This document shows, piece after piece, positions 7,764 to 16,181 of a stretch of DNA of 64,000 bases. Origin of the DNA: Streptomyces sp. R41 (GTDB lineage Bacteria; Actinomycetota; Actinomycetes; Streptomycetales; Streptomycetaceae); NCBI RefSeq assembly GCF_041053055.1, contig NZ_CP163443.1:2914001-2978000 (forward strand). The letters are read 5' to 3'. Position 1 is the stretch's first letter. Each line of letters starts with the position of its first letter. The position numbers and the translations under genes are program-made. The notes beneath the pieces are model-generated. The model did no database searches. It saw only the letters and a list, made by a program, of their open reading frames with translations, and had not been told where the DNA came from.

Positions 7764-8921
7764 TCAGACCCGTTCGATGATCGTCACGTTGGCCTGACCG
7801 CCGCCCTCGCACATGGTCTGCAGTCCGAAACGGCCACCCGTGCGCTCCAGTTCATGGAGGAGGGTCGTCATCAGCTTCACACCCGTCGCGCCGAGCGGAT
7901 GCCCCAGCGCGATCGCGCCACCGTTGACGTTGACCTTGTCCGGGTCCGCGCCGGTCTCCTTCAGCCAGGCCAGGACGACCGGCGCGAACGCCTCGTTGAT
8001 CTCGACGAGATCGATGTCGCCGATGGACATGCCGGTCTTCTTCAGGGCGTACGCGGTGGCCGGGATGGGGGCCGACAGCATGCGGATGGGATCCTCGCCC
8101 CGCACCGAGAGGTGGTGGACTCGCGCGCGGGGCGTCAGCCCGTGTTCGCGGACCGCCCGCTCCGAGGCGAGCAGCATCGCCGCGGCGCCGTCGGAGACCT
8201 GGGAGGAGCAGGCGGCGGTGATGGTGCCGCCCTCGACGACCGGTTTCAGGCCCGCCATCTTCTCCAGCGAGGTGTCACGGCGCGGGCCCTCGTCCACGGC
8301 GACTTCCCCGTACGCCACCGTCTCGCGCGCGAAGCGCCCCTCGTCGATGGCACGGATCGCCCGCTGATGGGAGCGGAGCGCGAACTCCTCCTGGTCACGG
8401 CGGCTGATACCCCACTTGGCGGCGATCAGCTCGGCGCCGTGGAACTGGTTGACGGGCTGGTCGCCGTAGCGCGCCCGCCAGCCCTCGCTGCCCGCGAAGG
8501 GCCCTTCGGTGAGACCGAGCGGTTCGGCGGCCTGGCGGGAGGCGAAGGCGATGGGTATCTGCGACATGTTCTGGACGCCGCCGGCGACCACCAGGTCCTG
8601 GGTGCCGGACAGCACGCCCTGCGCGGCAAAGTGGATCGCCTGCTGGGAGGACCCGCACTGCCGGTCGATCGTGACGCCCGGCACCTCCTCGGGCAGCCCG
8701 GCCGCCAGCCAGCAGGTGCGGGCGATGTCCCCGGCCTGCGGCCCCACCGTGTCCAGGCAGCCGAAGACGACGTCCTCGACGGCGGCCGGGTCGACACCGG
8801 ACCGCTCGACCAGGGCCCTTAGAACATGCGCTCCGAGGTCGGCCGGGTGGACACCGCTCAGGCCTCCCCCGCGCCGCCCGACGGGCGTGCGGACCGCTTC
8901 GACGATGTAGGCCTCGGCCAT
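7764..8921 (-). CDS. fadA6: Acetyl-CoA acyltransferase (thiolase) FadA6-type
   Basis: A 385-residue thiolase. The nucleophile Cys is in IDRQCGSSQQAIHFA (near residue 88), and the His and second Cys are in NVNGGAIALGHPLGATG and LQTMCEGGGQANV. The start MAEAYIVEAVRTPVGRR is typical; GAGGGAG precedes ATG 8921. In the KstR2 regulon FadA6 carries out thiolytic cleavage of the ring-opened HIP product. The gene follows the TetR gene by 23 nt in the same direction and converges with the SIMPL gene, so ipdF-type SDR, kstR2 and fadA6 probably form one transcript. Confidence 0.88.
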   Translation of the reverse strand: MAEAYIVEAVRTPVGRRGGGLSGVHPADLGAHVLRALVERSGVDPAAVEDVVFGCLDTVGPQAGDIARTCWLAAGLPEEVPGVTIDRQCGSSQQAIHFAAQGVLSGTQDLVVAGGVQNMSQIPIAFASRQAAEPLGLTEGPFAGSEGWRARYGDQPVNQFHGAELIAAKWGISRRDQEEFALRSHQRAIRAIDEGRFARETVAYGEVAVDEGPRRDTSLEKMAGLKPVVEGGTITAACSSQVSDGAAAMLLASERAVREHGLTPRARVHHLSVRGEDPIRMLSAPIPATAYALKKTGMSIGDIDLVEINEAFAPVVLAWLKETGADPDKVNVNGGAIALGHPLGATGVKLMTTLLHELERTGGRFGLQTMCEGGGQANVTIIERV

Positions 8922-8944
8922 GACAACTCCCTCGCAGACATGGG

Positions 8945-9556
8945 TTATTCGCGTACGGAGATCCCGTCGAGGACCATCGAGAGGTACTGCCGGGCGATCT
9001 CCTCCGGGCTGTGCTGTCCACCGGGCCGGTACCAGGACGCGGCGACCCACACGGTGTCGCGCACGAACCGGTAGGTGAGCCGGATGTCGAGGTCGGCCCG
9101 GAAGACCTCGGCATCGACGCCGCGCTCCAGCGTGCTCAGCCACGCCTTCTCGAAGTTGCGCTGCGACTCGGCGAGGAAGGCGAAGCGCTGCTGGGCGGCG
9201 AGGTGCTTGGACTCCTTCTGGTAGATGGCGACGGCGGCGCGGTGCCGGTCGATCTCCCGGAAGGACTCGGTGACCAGGGCCTCCAGGGTCTCCCGGGGGT
9301 CCAGTTCGGCGTCCAGGACGGTGTCGTACCCGTTCCACAGCTCGTCGAGGAAGGTCCGCAGGATTTCCTCCAGCATCGATTCCTTGGAGTCGAAGTGGTA
9401 GTAGAGGCTGCCCGCGAGCATCCCGGCCTCGTCCGCGATCTTGCGGACGGTGGTGGCGTTGTAGCCCTGCTCGGCGAAGACCTCGGCGGCGGTGTCGAGG
9501 AGTTCGCGGCGGCGCTCCGGCGAGGCGGTCACCTGGGGCTTCTTCTTGGTAGGCAC
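8945..9556 (-). CDS. kstR2: TetR-family repressor, KstR2-like
   Basis: A 203-residue TetR regulator. The N-terminal helix-turn-helix is ATTVRKIADEAGMLAGSLYYHF, seen as consecutive short motifs around residues 33-55; the C-terminal ligand domain ends with EIARQYLSMVLDGI. KstR2 represses HIP-catabolic genes and is released by HIP-CoA. Gene position (between fadA6 and an ipdF-like SDR), the conserved set of flanking genes and the two near-consensus operators all support orthology. It starts at GTG 9556 (MPTKKKPQV). It is presumably autoregulated through the site at 10380-10393. Confidence 0.85.
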   Translation of the reverse strand: MPTKKKPQVTASPERRRELLDTAAEVFAEQGYNATTVRKIADEAGMLAGSLYYHFDSKESMLEEILRTFLDELWNGYDTVLDAELDPRETLEALVTESFREIDRHRAAVAIYQKESKHLAAQQRFAFLAESQRNFEKAWLSTLERGVDAEVFRADLDIRLTYRFVRDTVWVAASWYRPGGQHSPEEIARQYLSMVLDGISVRE

Positions 9557-9571
9557 GGGTCCATTGTCGTC

Positions 9572-10363
9572 CTAGGCGCGCTGACTACTGACGGAGACGA
9601 CCTCACCCGTCATGTACGAGGAGTAGCCCGACGCCAGGAACACGATCACGTTGGCCACCTCCCATGGCTCGGCGTGGCGTCCGAAGGCCTCGCGCGCGGT
9701 CAGCTCTTCGAGGAGCTCGGGTGTGGTGACCTTGGCGAGGTGCGGGTGCATGGCGAGGCTCGGTGACACCGCGTTGACTCGCACTCCGTACGCGGCGGCC
9801 TCGATGGCGGCGCATCGGGTGAGCGCCATGACGCCGGCCTTCGCGGCGGCGTAGTGGGCCTGGCCTGCCTGGGCGCGCCAGCCGACGACGGAGGCGTTGT
9901 TCACGACGACCCCGCCCCCGTCCTGCTCCTTGAGCCGGCGCAGGGCTGCCCGGGTGCACCGGAACGTGCCGTTCAACGTCACGTCGAGCACCTTCGACCA
10001 CTGCTCGTCGGTCATGTCGACGAGAGCGGAAGTGCCGCCCAGGCCCGCGTTGTTGACGACGACGTCCAGGCCGCCGTGCAGTCCGGCGGCCGTGTCGAAG
10101 AGGGACTGGACCTGGTCCTCGTCGGTGACGTCGCAGGGCAGTGCGGCGACACTCGCGGCACCGAACTCCTCGGCGAGTGCCTGCTCGGCCTCCTTGAGCC
10201 GCCGCGCGTGCGCGTCGCTGATCAGCACGCGCGCGCCCTCCTCCAGAAACCGACGGGCCGTGGCTCCGCCGATCCCGGCACCCGCGGCGGCGGTGACAAC
10301 GGCGGTGCGCCCCTTCAGCAGCCCGTGCCCAGGCACGTACTCCGGACCCTCGACGTCTGTCAT
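9572..10363 (-). CDS. ipdF: Short-chain dehydrogenase, IpdF-like
   Basis: A 263-residue SDR with TAAAGAGIGGATA cofactor motif near residues 24-36, VNNAGLGG, NNASV and YAAAK. In Mycobacterium Rv3559c (IpdF) oxidises the 5-hydroxy group of 5-OH-HIP-CoA and is encoded beside kstR2 and fadE30, as here. The ATG at 10363 faces the fadE30 promoter across a 72-nt gap that holds a KstR2-like operator. The gene precedes kstR2 by 15 nt in the same direction. Confidence 0.84.
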   Translation of the reverse strand: MTDVEGPEYVPGHGLLKGRTAVVTAAAGAGIGGATARRFLEEGARVLISDAHARRLKEAEQALAEEFGAASVAALPCDVTDEDQVQSLFDTAAGLHGGLDVVVNNAGLGGTSALVDMTDEQWSKVLDVTLNGTFRCTRAALRRLKEQDGGGVVVNNASVVGWRAQAGQAHYAAAKAGVMALTRCAAIEAAAYGVRVNAVSPSLAMHPHLAKVTTPELLEELTAREAFGRHAEPWEVANVIVFLASGYSSYMTGEVVSVSSQRA

Positions 10364-10379
10364 GACTCCACGCTAACCT

Positions 10380-10393
10380 ACCAAACACTTGTT
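10380..10393. promoter_or_regulatory. KstR2-like operator between ipdF and fadE30
   Basis: The bottom strand reads AACAAGTGTTTGGT, which matches the published KstR2 box AnCAAGnnCTTGnT at every fixed position but one. It lies in a longer imperfect palindrome (CCTACCAAACACTTGTTAGG, 10377-10396) between divergent genes starting at 10363 and 10436. It is the better of the two sites in the cluster. Confidence 0.75.
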
Positions 10394-10435
10394 AGGGAAG
10401 GTTGCCGCAGAGATCACCGCCGAAAGGTGCCGCCG

Positions 10436-11581
10436 ATGGATCTCGCCCACTCGCCCGCCGACGAGGCGTTCCGCGCCGAGGCCCGGGCCTGGCTCGACGC
10501 CCACGTCCCGGCCGTCCCCCTCCCCTCGCTGGAGACCGAGGAGGGCTTCGGCGCGCACCGCGCGTGGGAGGCCGAACTGGCCGCGGACCGCTGGTCGGTG
10601 GTGTCCTGGCCGACGGCGTACGGCGGCCGGGGCGCGGACATCGTCCGCTGGCTGGTCTTCGAGGAGGAGTACTACGCGGCGGGCGCGCCGGGCCGGGTCA
10701 GCCAGAACGGCATCAGCCTCCTCGCGCCGACACTCTTCGACCACGGGACGCGGGAGCAACGCGCGCGCGTGCTGCCGTCGATGGCCACGGGCGAGGTCAT
10801 CTGGGCGCAGGCCTGGTCCGAGCCCGAGGCGGGCTCCGACCTGGCCTCCCTCACCTCGCGCGCGGTGCGCACGGACGGCGGCTGGCTGCTGAGTGGGCAG
10901 AAGACCTGGTCGTCGAGGGCCGCGTTCGCCGACCGCGCCTTCGGTCTGTTCCGCAGCGATCCGGACACCCCGAAACCCCACCAGGGCCTGACCTACCTGA
11001 TGTTCGACCTGCGCGCGCCGGGCGTGACGGTCCGCCCGATCGGCCGTCTGGACGGCAGACCGGCCTTCGCGGAGCTCTTCCTGGACGACGTGTTCGTCCC
11101 GGACGAGGACGTGATCGGCGAGCCGGGCCAGGGCTGGCGGGTCGCCATGTCGACCGCGGGCAACGAACGCGGGCTGACGCTGCGCTCACCGGGCCGCTTC
11201 CTCGCTGCCGCCGAGCGGCTGGTGGACCTCTGGCGCACCTGGGCGGACCCCTCGGACACAGCCCTGCGCGACCGGGTGGCCGACGCGGTGATCGGCGCCC
11301 GCGCCTACCAGCTCTTCACGTACGCCAACGCCTCCCGTTTCCTCGACGGCGAGAGCATCGGCCCGGAGTCCAGCCTGAACAAGGTCTTCTGGTCCGAGTA
11401 CGACATCGCGCTGCACGAGACCGCACTCGATCTGCTGGGCCCGGAGGGCGAGTTGGCGGACACCGACTGGTCCGAGGGGTACGTCTTCTCCCTCGCGGGT
11501 CCCATTTACGCGGGCACCAACGAGATCCAGCGCGACATCATCGCCGAGCGGCTGCTCGGCCTCCCGAAGGGACGCCGCTGA
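10436..11581 (+). CDS. fadE30: Acyl-CoA dehydrogenase FadE30-like
   Basis: A full-length 381-residue acyl-CoA dehydrogenase. The flavin region reads AQAWSEPEAGSDLASL and GQKTWSSRA; the C-terminal active-site segment is AGPIYAGTNEIQRDIIAERLLGLP, given here as AGPIYAGTNEIQ then RDIIAERLLGLP. FadE30 dehydrogenates the propionyl side chain of HIP-CoA. ATG 10436 is preceded by a GAAAGG-like site, and the KstR2-like operator lies 43 nt upstream. Its TGA overlaps the ATG of the second acyl-CoA dehydrogenase, so the two proteins are likely made together and may form a heteromer, as many actinobacterial FadE pairs do. Confidence 0.86.
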   Translation: MDLAHSPADEAFRAEARAWLDAHVPAVPLPSLETEEGFGAHRAWEAELAADRWSVVSWPTAYGGRGADIVRWLVFEEEYYAAGAPGRVSQNGISLLAPTLFDHGTREQRARVLPSMATGEVIWAQAWSEPEAGSDLASLTSRAVRTDGGWLLSGQKTWSSRAAFADRAFGLFRSDPDTPKPHQGLTYLMFDLRAPGVTVRPIGRLDGRPAFAELFLDDVFVPDEDVIGEPGQGWRVAMSTAGNERGLTLRSPGRFLAAAERLVDLWRTWADPSDTALRDRVADAVIGARAYQLFTYANASRFLDGESIGPESSLNKVFWSEYDIALHETALDLLGPEGELADTDWSEGYVFSLAGPIYAGTNEIQRDIIAERLLGLPKGRR

Positions 11582-13014
11582 TGCGTTTCCTCCTCGACAC
11601 CGAGCAGCGCGCCTTCGCGGCCTCCCTGGACGCGATGCTGACCTCCGCGGACACCCCGGCGGCTGTCCGCGCCTGGGCCGCGGGCGACCACACCCCGGGC
11701 CGCGCCCTGTGGTCCCGCCTCGCCGACGCGGGCGTCTTCGCGCTGGCGATACCCGAGGCGTACGAAGGTGTGGGCCCCCTTCCCGTGGAACTGGCCGTCG
11801 CTTTCGTGGAGTTGGGCCGACACGCGGCGCCTGGCCCGCTGGTGGAGACGGTGGCGGCGGCCGCGCTCCTGTCCTCGCTCGGCGAATCGGGCCCCGCCAA
11901 GCGCCTCCTGCCGACGCTTGCCTCGGGCGAGGCGGTGGCCACGGTGGCCCTGCCGGGCGGGGGGCCGTATCTGCTGGACGGGGACGCGGCTGAGGTGCAC
12001 CTGACGGTGCGGAACACCGCGAAGACCGCCGAGTTGCACCTGACACAGGCGCCGGTCCACGCGTCCACGCCGACCACGACCCCGACAGCCGCCGGCGATA
12101 CCGACAGCAGCGGCTCGCCGGCCGCGACGCACGGCACGACAGCTCAAGCTCCGGTCCGCAGCCACCAGCACGCGCACAGCGGCAGCGGCAGCGGCAGCGG
12201 CAGCGGCAGCGGCAGCGGCAGCGGCAGCGGCAGCGGCAGCGGCAGCGGCAGCGGCAGCGGCAGCGGCAGCGGCAGCGGCAGCGGCAGCGGCAGCGGCAGC
12301 GGCAGCGGCAGCGGCAGCGGCAGCGGCAGCGGCACAACGGGATCGGGCGCGCCGGGACACGGGGCCTCTCAGCCCTCCGGGATCTCCGCACTCCCCGGGA
12401 CCTCTGCCGGCTCCGCAACCCCCGGCGCCCCCAGCACCCCCGGAACCCCTGGAACCCCCGCGACGTCCACACCCCCCGCGCCCCCCGCGACTTCCCTCCG
12501 CCCCTCCCTCGACCCGGCCCGCCGGCTAACCCGCCCCCGCCCGGGCGCTGAGCTCCTCACCACGGGCCCGCACGTGGCCCGCGCCGCCGTCCACGCCCTC
12601 ACCTGGGCTCGTCTCGCCACCGCTGCCCAAGCCCTGGGGGTGGGGCTGGCTCTCCTCGACCGGACGGTCGGCTACGTGAAGCAGCGCAGCCAGTTCGGGG
12701 TGCCCATCGGCTCGTTCCAGGCAGTCAAGCATCAGCTGGCGGACGCGAAGATCGCCCTGGAGTTCGCGCGGCCGCTCCTCTTCGGAGCCGCCCTGTCGAT
12801 GGCCCCGGCCGATGTGGCCGCCGCGAAGGTCACGGCCTGCGAGGCCGCGTACGCGACCGCCCGTACCGCGCTGCAACTGCACGGCGCGATCGGCTACACG
12901 GCCGAGTACGACCTCTCCCTCTGGCTCACCAAGGCCCGTGCCCTGCGCACCGCGTGGGGCACGCCGGCGGAGTGCCGGGCCGAGGTCCTCAGTGGTGATG
13001 GTCCTCGCTCGTGA
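11581..13014 (+). CDS. Acyl-CoA dehydrogenase family protein carrying a long Ser-Gly repeat insertion
   Basis: A 477-residue partner-type acyl-CoA dehydrogenase. Residues about 1-140 are the N-terminal helical domain (MRFLLDTEQRAFAASLDAML), and about 310-477 are the C-terminal domain (LLDRTVGYVKQRSQFGVPIG, then QLHGAIGYTAEYDLSLWL). Between them the middle domain is interrupted by roughly 150 low-complexity residues: Thr/Pro-rich, His-rich (SHQHAHS), then 25 Gly-Ser pairs, then Pro/Thr/Gly. Usual family length is near 330-350. The core resumes with SLDPARRLTRPRPG, a normal middle-domain segment, so the insertion sits at a loop and keeps the frame. Catalytic ability is uncertain. The 3' end overlaps the convergent cytochrome b gene by 26 bp. 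Confidence 0.85.
   Translation: MRFLLDTEQRAFAASLDAMLTSADTPAAVRAWAAGDHTPGRALWSRLADAGVFALAIPEAYEGVGPLPVELAVAFVELGRHAAPGPLVETVAAAALLSSLGESGPAKRLLPTLASGEAVATVALPGGGPYLLDGDAAEVHLTVRNTAKTAELHLTQAPVHASTPTTTPTAAGDTDSSGSPAATHGTTAQAPVRSHQHAHSGSGSGSGSGSGSGSGSGSGSGSGSGSGSGSGSGSGSGSGSGSGSGSGSGSGTTGSGAPGHGASQPSGISALPGTSAGSATPGAPSTPGTPGTPATSTPPAPPATSLRPSLDPARRLTRPRPGAELLTTGPHVARAAVHALTWARLATAAQALGVGLALLDRTVGYVKQRSQFGVPIGSFQAVKHQLADAKIALEFARPLLFGAALSMAPADVAAAKVTACEAAYATARTALQLHGAIGYTAEYDLSLWLTKARALRTAWGTPAECRAEVLSGDGPRS
12181..12330 (+). repeat. Perfect hexanucleotide microsatellite (GGCAGC)x25
   Basis: Twenty-five uninterrupted GGCAGC units, 150 bp, encode alternating Gly-Ser inside the acyl-CoA dehydrogenase. 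No base change is seen in any unit, which implies recent expansion or ongoing homogenisation. Slippage by whole units would not shift the frame. The repeat also creates long Ala, Leu-Pro or Cys-Arg frames on the opposite strand, which are not genes. Confidence 0.97.
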
Positions 13015-14665
13015 GCTCCCGGTACTCCTCGACGGTCGGCTTCGCAATCTGCGTACCGGGTCCGTACAGGGCCCGGGCCAGCCGGGCGCGCAGCCGGCGG
13101 GAGGGCCCCACCCGGCGGGCGACGCCGTTCGCGTCGACGAGCGGCCCCACCTCGTACGGCGGCGCCTGCTCGTGCTGGGTCAGGGTGAACCGCTGCGACT
13201 GCGTGAGCGGTTCGTGGACCTCGACGTACTCGCCGTGCGGGAGCCGCTTGATGATGCCGGACTCGCGCCCGTGCAGCACCTTGTCGCGGTCCCGGCGTTG
13301 CAGCCCCAGACAGATCCGTTTCGTGACGACGAAGGCGAGCGCGGGCCCGACGAAGACGGCGACCCGTACGAACCAGGTGATCGCGTTGATCGAGAGATGG
13401 AAGTGGGTGGCCCACAGGTCGTTGCCCCCGCCGACGAGCAGGACGGCGTAGAGCGTCAGCCAGGCGACGCCGAGCCCGGTGCGGGTGGGCACGTTGCGCG
13501 GCCGGTCCAGGATGTGGTGCTCACGTCTGTCCCCGGTGACCCACGCCTCGATGAACGGATAGACGGCGATGGCGGTCATGATGAGCGGGAAGAGGGAGAA
13601 GGGGATGAAGACGCCCAACTGCAGGGTGTGGCCCCAGGCGTTGATCTCCCATCCCGGCATCACCCGGATCAGCCCCTCGGAGAACCCCAGATACCAGTCG
13701 GGTTGCGCGCCGGTGGTCACCAGGTCGGGCCGGTAGGGCCCGAAGGCCCACACGGGGTTGATCGTCGCGATCGCACCCATCACCGACAGCACGCCGAAGA
13801 CGAGGAAGAAGAAGCCGCCCGCCTTGGCCATGTAGACGGGCATGAACGGCATGCCGATCACGGACTTCTGGTCCCGTCCGGGCCCGGGGTACTGCGTGTG
13901 CTTGTGGTAGAAGACCAGGATCAGATGGGCGACGACCAGGCCCAGCATGATCCCGGGCAGCAGGAGTACATGGATCGGGAAGAAGCGCGGAATGATGTCG
14001 TGCCCCGGGAACTCCCCTCCGAAAAGGAAGAAGGAGAGGTACGTCCCCACGATCGGGACCGACAGGATGGCGCCCTGCGCGAAGCGGACGCCGGTGCCGG
14101 AGAGCAGGTCGTCGGGGAGCGAGTAGCCGGTCAGGCCGGTGATGAGGCCGAGCATCAACAGGGTCCAGCCGAACAGCCAGTTGACCTCGCGCGGCTTGCG
14201 GAACGCGCCGGTGAAGAACACTCGCATCATGTGCACGAGCATCCCGGCGAGGAAGACGAGCGCCGCCCAGTGGTGGATCTGCCGGATCAGCAGTCCGCCG
14301 CGCACGTCGAAGCTGATGTCGAGCGTGGACTCGTACGCCCGCGTCATGATGATGCCGTTCAGCGGCTTGTACGAGCCGTGGTAGACGACCTCGACGCCGC
14401 TCGGCTCGAAGAACAGGGTGAGATAGACGCCGGTGAGGATCAGGATGAGGAAGCTGTAGAGGCAGACCTCGCCGAGCATGAACGACCAGTGGTCCGGAAA
14501 GACCTTGCGCATATTGGCCTTGGCCAGCGCGTAGATGCCCAGTCGCCCGTCGGCCCAGTCCGCGAGCCGCTCCCCTTTGCCGGCCTCGTCCCGCCGCCCG
14601 GCACTCGACGTCCCGACACCTGAAGTCCCCGTAGCCCGCGCGGAGTTGATCTCTCGTGCGCCCAT
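12989..14665 (-). CDS. qcrB: Cytochrome bc1 complex cytochrome b subunit paralogue (QcrB-like)
   Basis: A 558-residue actinobacterial-type cytochrome b. Visible are the haem-ligand helices (IRQIHHWAALVFLAGMLVHM; PGIMLGLVVAHLILVFYHKH), the Qo-site motif QPDWY in TGAQPDWYLGF, and the long C-terminal tail (KRICLGLQRRDRDKVLHGRE) special to actinobacteria. ATG 14665 has GGGGAG about 8 nt upstream. Unlike the main respiratory operon, no qcrC, qcrA or cytochrome c oxidase genes are adjacent, so this looks like a stand-alone second copy. It lies 58 nt downstream of hutD in the same direction. Its role with or beside the principal bc1-aa3 supercomplex cannot be read from sequence. Confidence 0.9.
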   Translation of the reverse strand: MGAREINSARATGTSGVGTSSAGRRDEAGKGERLADWADGRLGIYALAKANMRKVFPDHWSFMLGEVCLYSFLILILTGVYLTLFFEPSGVEVVYHGSYKPLNGIIMTRAYESTLDISFDVRGGLLIRQIHHWAALVFLAGMLVHMMRVFFTGAFRKPREVNWLFGWTLLMLGLITGLTGYSLPDDLLSGTGVRFAQGAILSVPIVGTYLSFFLFGGEFPGHDIIPRFFPIHVLLLPGIMLGLVVAHLILVFYHKHTQYPGPGRDQKSVIGMPFMPVYMAKAGGFFFLVFGVLSVMGAIATINPVWAFGPYRPDLVTTGAQPDWYLGFSEGLIRVMPGWEINAWGHTLQLGVFIPFSLFPLIMTAIAVYPFIEAWVTGDRREHHILDRPRNVPTRTGLGVAWLTLYAVLLVGGGNDLWATHFHLSINAITWFVRVAVFVGPALAFVVTKRICLGLQRRDRDKVLHGRESGIIKRLPHGEYVEVHEPLTQSQRFTLTQHEQAPPYEVGPLVDANGVARRVGPSRRLRARLARALYGPGTQIAKPTVEEYRELTSEDHHH

Positions 14666-14723
14666 ACGCCGCTCCCCTCGGCCCCCCAGGGTGGCATGAC
14701 GCCTCCCCGAAGCCAACGGGGCG

Positions 14724-15299
14724 TCACGAGCCGAGCTCGGCACCCCGTGGCACGAGACCGATGACAGCGGTACGCCCCATCGCACGCAGCTCGGCGTCCT
14801 CGCCGGTCAGCAGCGCGGCGTCGTACCGCCCGAGGGTCAGTCCGGCCACCTCGGCGGTCCCCTCGAGCGCGACGACCAGCACGGCCGGCCCCGCCGGGAC
14901 AGCGACCGGCAGCCGGGAACGCACCACCCTGACGGTCGGGACCGCCGCACCGCCCCTGCGCCACATGACATTGAGGTTCACGACCGGCCCCCCGAGCAGC
15001 CGGCAGTCGGTCGCCAGGTCACCGGGGAAGCCCTGAGGCACATACCGCGTATCGACACGACGATGTTCGCCCCCGACGGTCAGGTCCATCCCCTCGCCCT
15101 CGACCATGGTGAGGATCCGGTCCACCCCGGCGAACGCCGAGAACGGCCCGTCGGCGCCGACGTCGGCGAGGCTCACTCGCCGCACGAAGTCGCCCATGTC
15201 CGCGCCCTCGGGCCAGGCGGCGATCTCACGGGTCACCCCGCCGCCGTTCTTCCAGGGCACGGCGACCCGCTCGGCGGCGGGCAGGGATCGTACGGTCAC
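14724..15299 (-). CDS. hutD: HutD/Ves family protein
   Basis: A 191-residue cupin-like HutD/Ves protein: VPWKNGGGVTREIAAWPEG near the N-terminus and FSAFAGVDRILTMVEGEGM in the first barrel are family signatures. HutD is linked to histidine utilisation in proteobacteria, but its biochemical function is unsettled and no hut genes lie nearby. The start GTG 15299 overlaps the stop of the VWA gene (GTGA), so coupled translation is likely. Longer upstream starts would run into the VWA coding sequence. Confidence 0.8.
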   Translation of the reverse strand: MTVRSLPAAERVAVPWKNGGGVTREIAAWPEGADMGDFVRRVSLADVGADGPFSAFAGVDRILTMVEGEGMDLTVGGEHRRVDTRYVPQGFPGDLATDCRLLGGPVVNLNVMWRRGGAAVPTVRVVRSRLPVAVPAGPAVLVVALEGTAEVAGLTLGRYDAALLTGEDAELRAMGRTAVIGLVPRGAELGS

Positions 15300-16015
15300 T
15301 GCACGATCCCCCGCGCCCTTGCCGCCACCAGCCACTGCGGGAACTCCGCCACCAGCCGGTCGTACAGCTCCCCGTCGGACACCTTCCGCGGATCCGAACC
15401 GGCGTGGAAGAACCCGGCGTTGTCGAGGACCCGCTTCTGCGGCACCGCCAACTCGTCCAGTTTGCGCAGGAATTCGAACTGCCTACTCCCCGGATCCCCG
15501 AACCCTATGAACTGCCAGAACAGCGGAAGCTTGGCCGCCTTGCACAAGTACCGTTCGGCGGCGAGCTTGTTGATCGGCCCGCCGTCGGTCTGGAAGACGA
15601 CGAGGGCGGGGTCCTTGGAGCCGCTGTCCAGGTAGTGGTCGATGACGGCGTCCATGGCGAGGTGGTAGCTGGTCTTGCCCATGTGCCCGAGCCCGGCCAC
15701 GATCCGCTCGATGCGACCTTGGTGGTTGTCGAGCGCGATGTCGGTGACGGCGTCGATGTCCGTCGAGAAGAAGACGACCGGCACCGTCCCGTCGTCGTCG
15801 AAGTGGGCCGCCATCCCGAGTACCCGGTCGGCGAGCGCCTGCACACTGCCGTCCTGGTAGTACGGCTTCATCGACCCCGAGTAGTCGACCACCAGATACA
15901 CGGCGGCCCGCTGACCGTTCAGCCCGTGCTTGGTGAGGGAGACCCCCGCGCTCTTGTACAGACTGACCAGCGCGGGCGCGGTCTCCTCCACCTTGGTGAG
16001 GCTGATTCCGGCCAT
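15296..16015 (-). CDS. von Willebrand factor A domain protein (TerF/TerY-like)
   Basis: A 239-residue soluble VWA-domain protein. The MIDAS metal site is complete: DYSGS at residues 44-48, the Thr in GHMGKTSYH, and the Asp in FQTDGGP. No signal peptide or membrane helix is seen. This architecture resembles the tellurium-resistance-associated VWA proteins, which act in metal or stress response, but no other ter genes are close. It starts at ATG 16015 and precedes hutD with a 4-nt overlap. The substrate or partner is unknown. Confidence 0.8.
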   Translation of the reverse strand: MAGISLTKVEETAPALVSLYKSAGVSLTKHGLNGQRAAVYLVVDYSGSMKPYYQDGSVQALADRVLGMAAHFDDDGTVPVVFFSTDIDAVTDIALDNHQGRIERIVAGLGHMGKTSYHLAMDAVIDHYLDSGSKDPALVVFQTDGGPINKLAAERYLCKAAKLPLFWQFIGFGDPGSRQFEFLRKLDELAVPQKRVLDNAGFFHAGSDPRKVSDGELYDRLVAEFPQWLVAARARGIVQ

Positions 16016-16181
16016 GCGGGGGCTCCCATCGCGCGAGGGTTACGGAAACGCCGAGATTACGTCACCGCAGGCACCCCGGGCCCCTGCCGTCCCACCCGGC
16101 CACAGGTGTTCGCTATTTTGTTCGCCGCCGACCCCACCGGCTGATCGTTCCCCCATCCCGTTGCACTCCGAGGAGCCGGCC

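Noticed and set aside
11506..12472. Long poly-Ala, Leu-Pro and Cys-Arg frames on the minus strand
   Set aside because: They are just other reading frames of the GGCAGC microsatellite.
12813..14623. Long plus-strand frame opposite the cytochrome b gene
   Set aside because: Its Asp/Gly/Arg-rich sequence is the shadow of a well-conserved membrane protein on the other strand.
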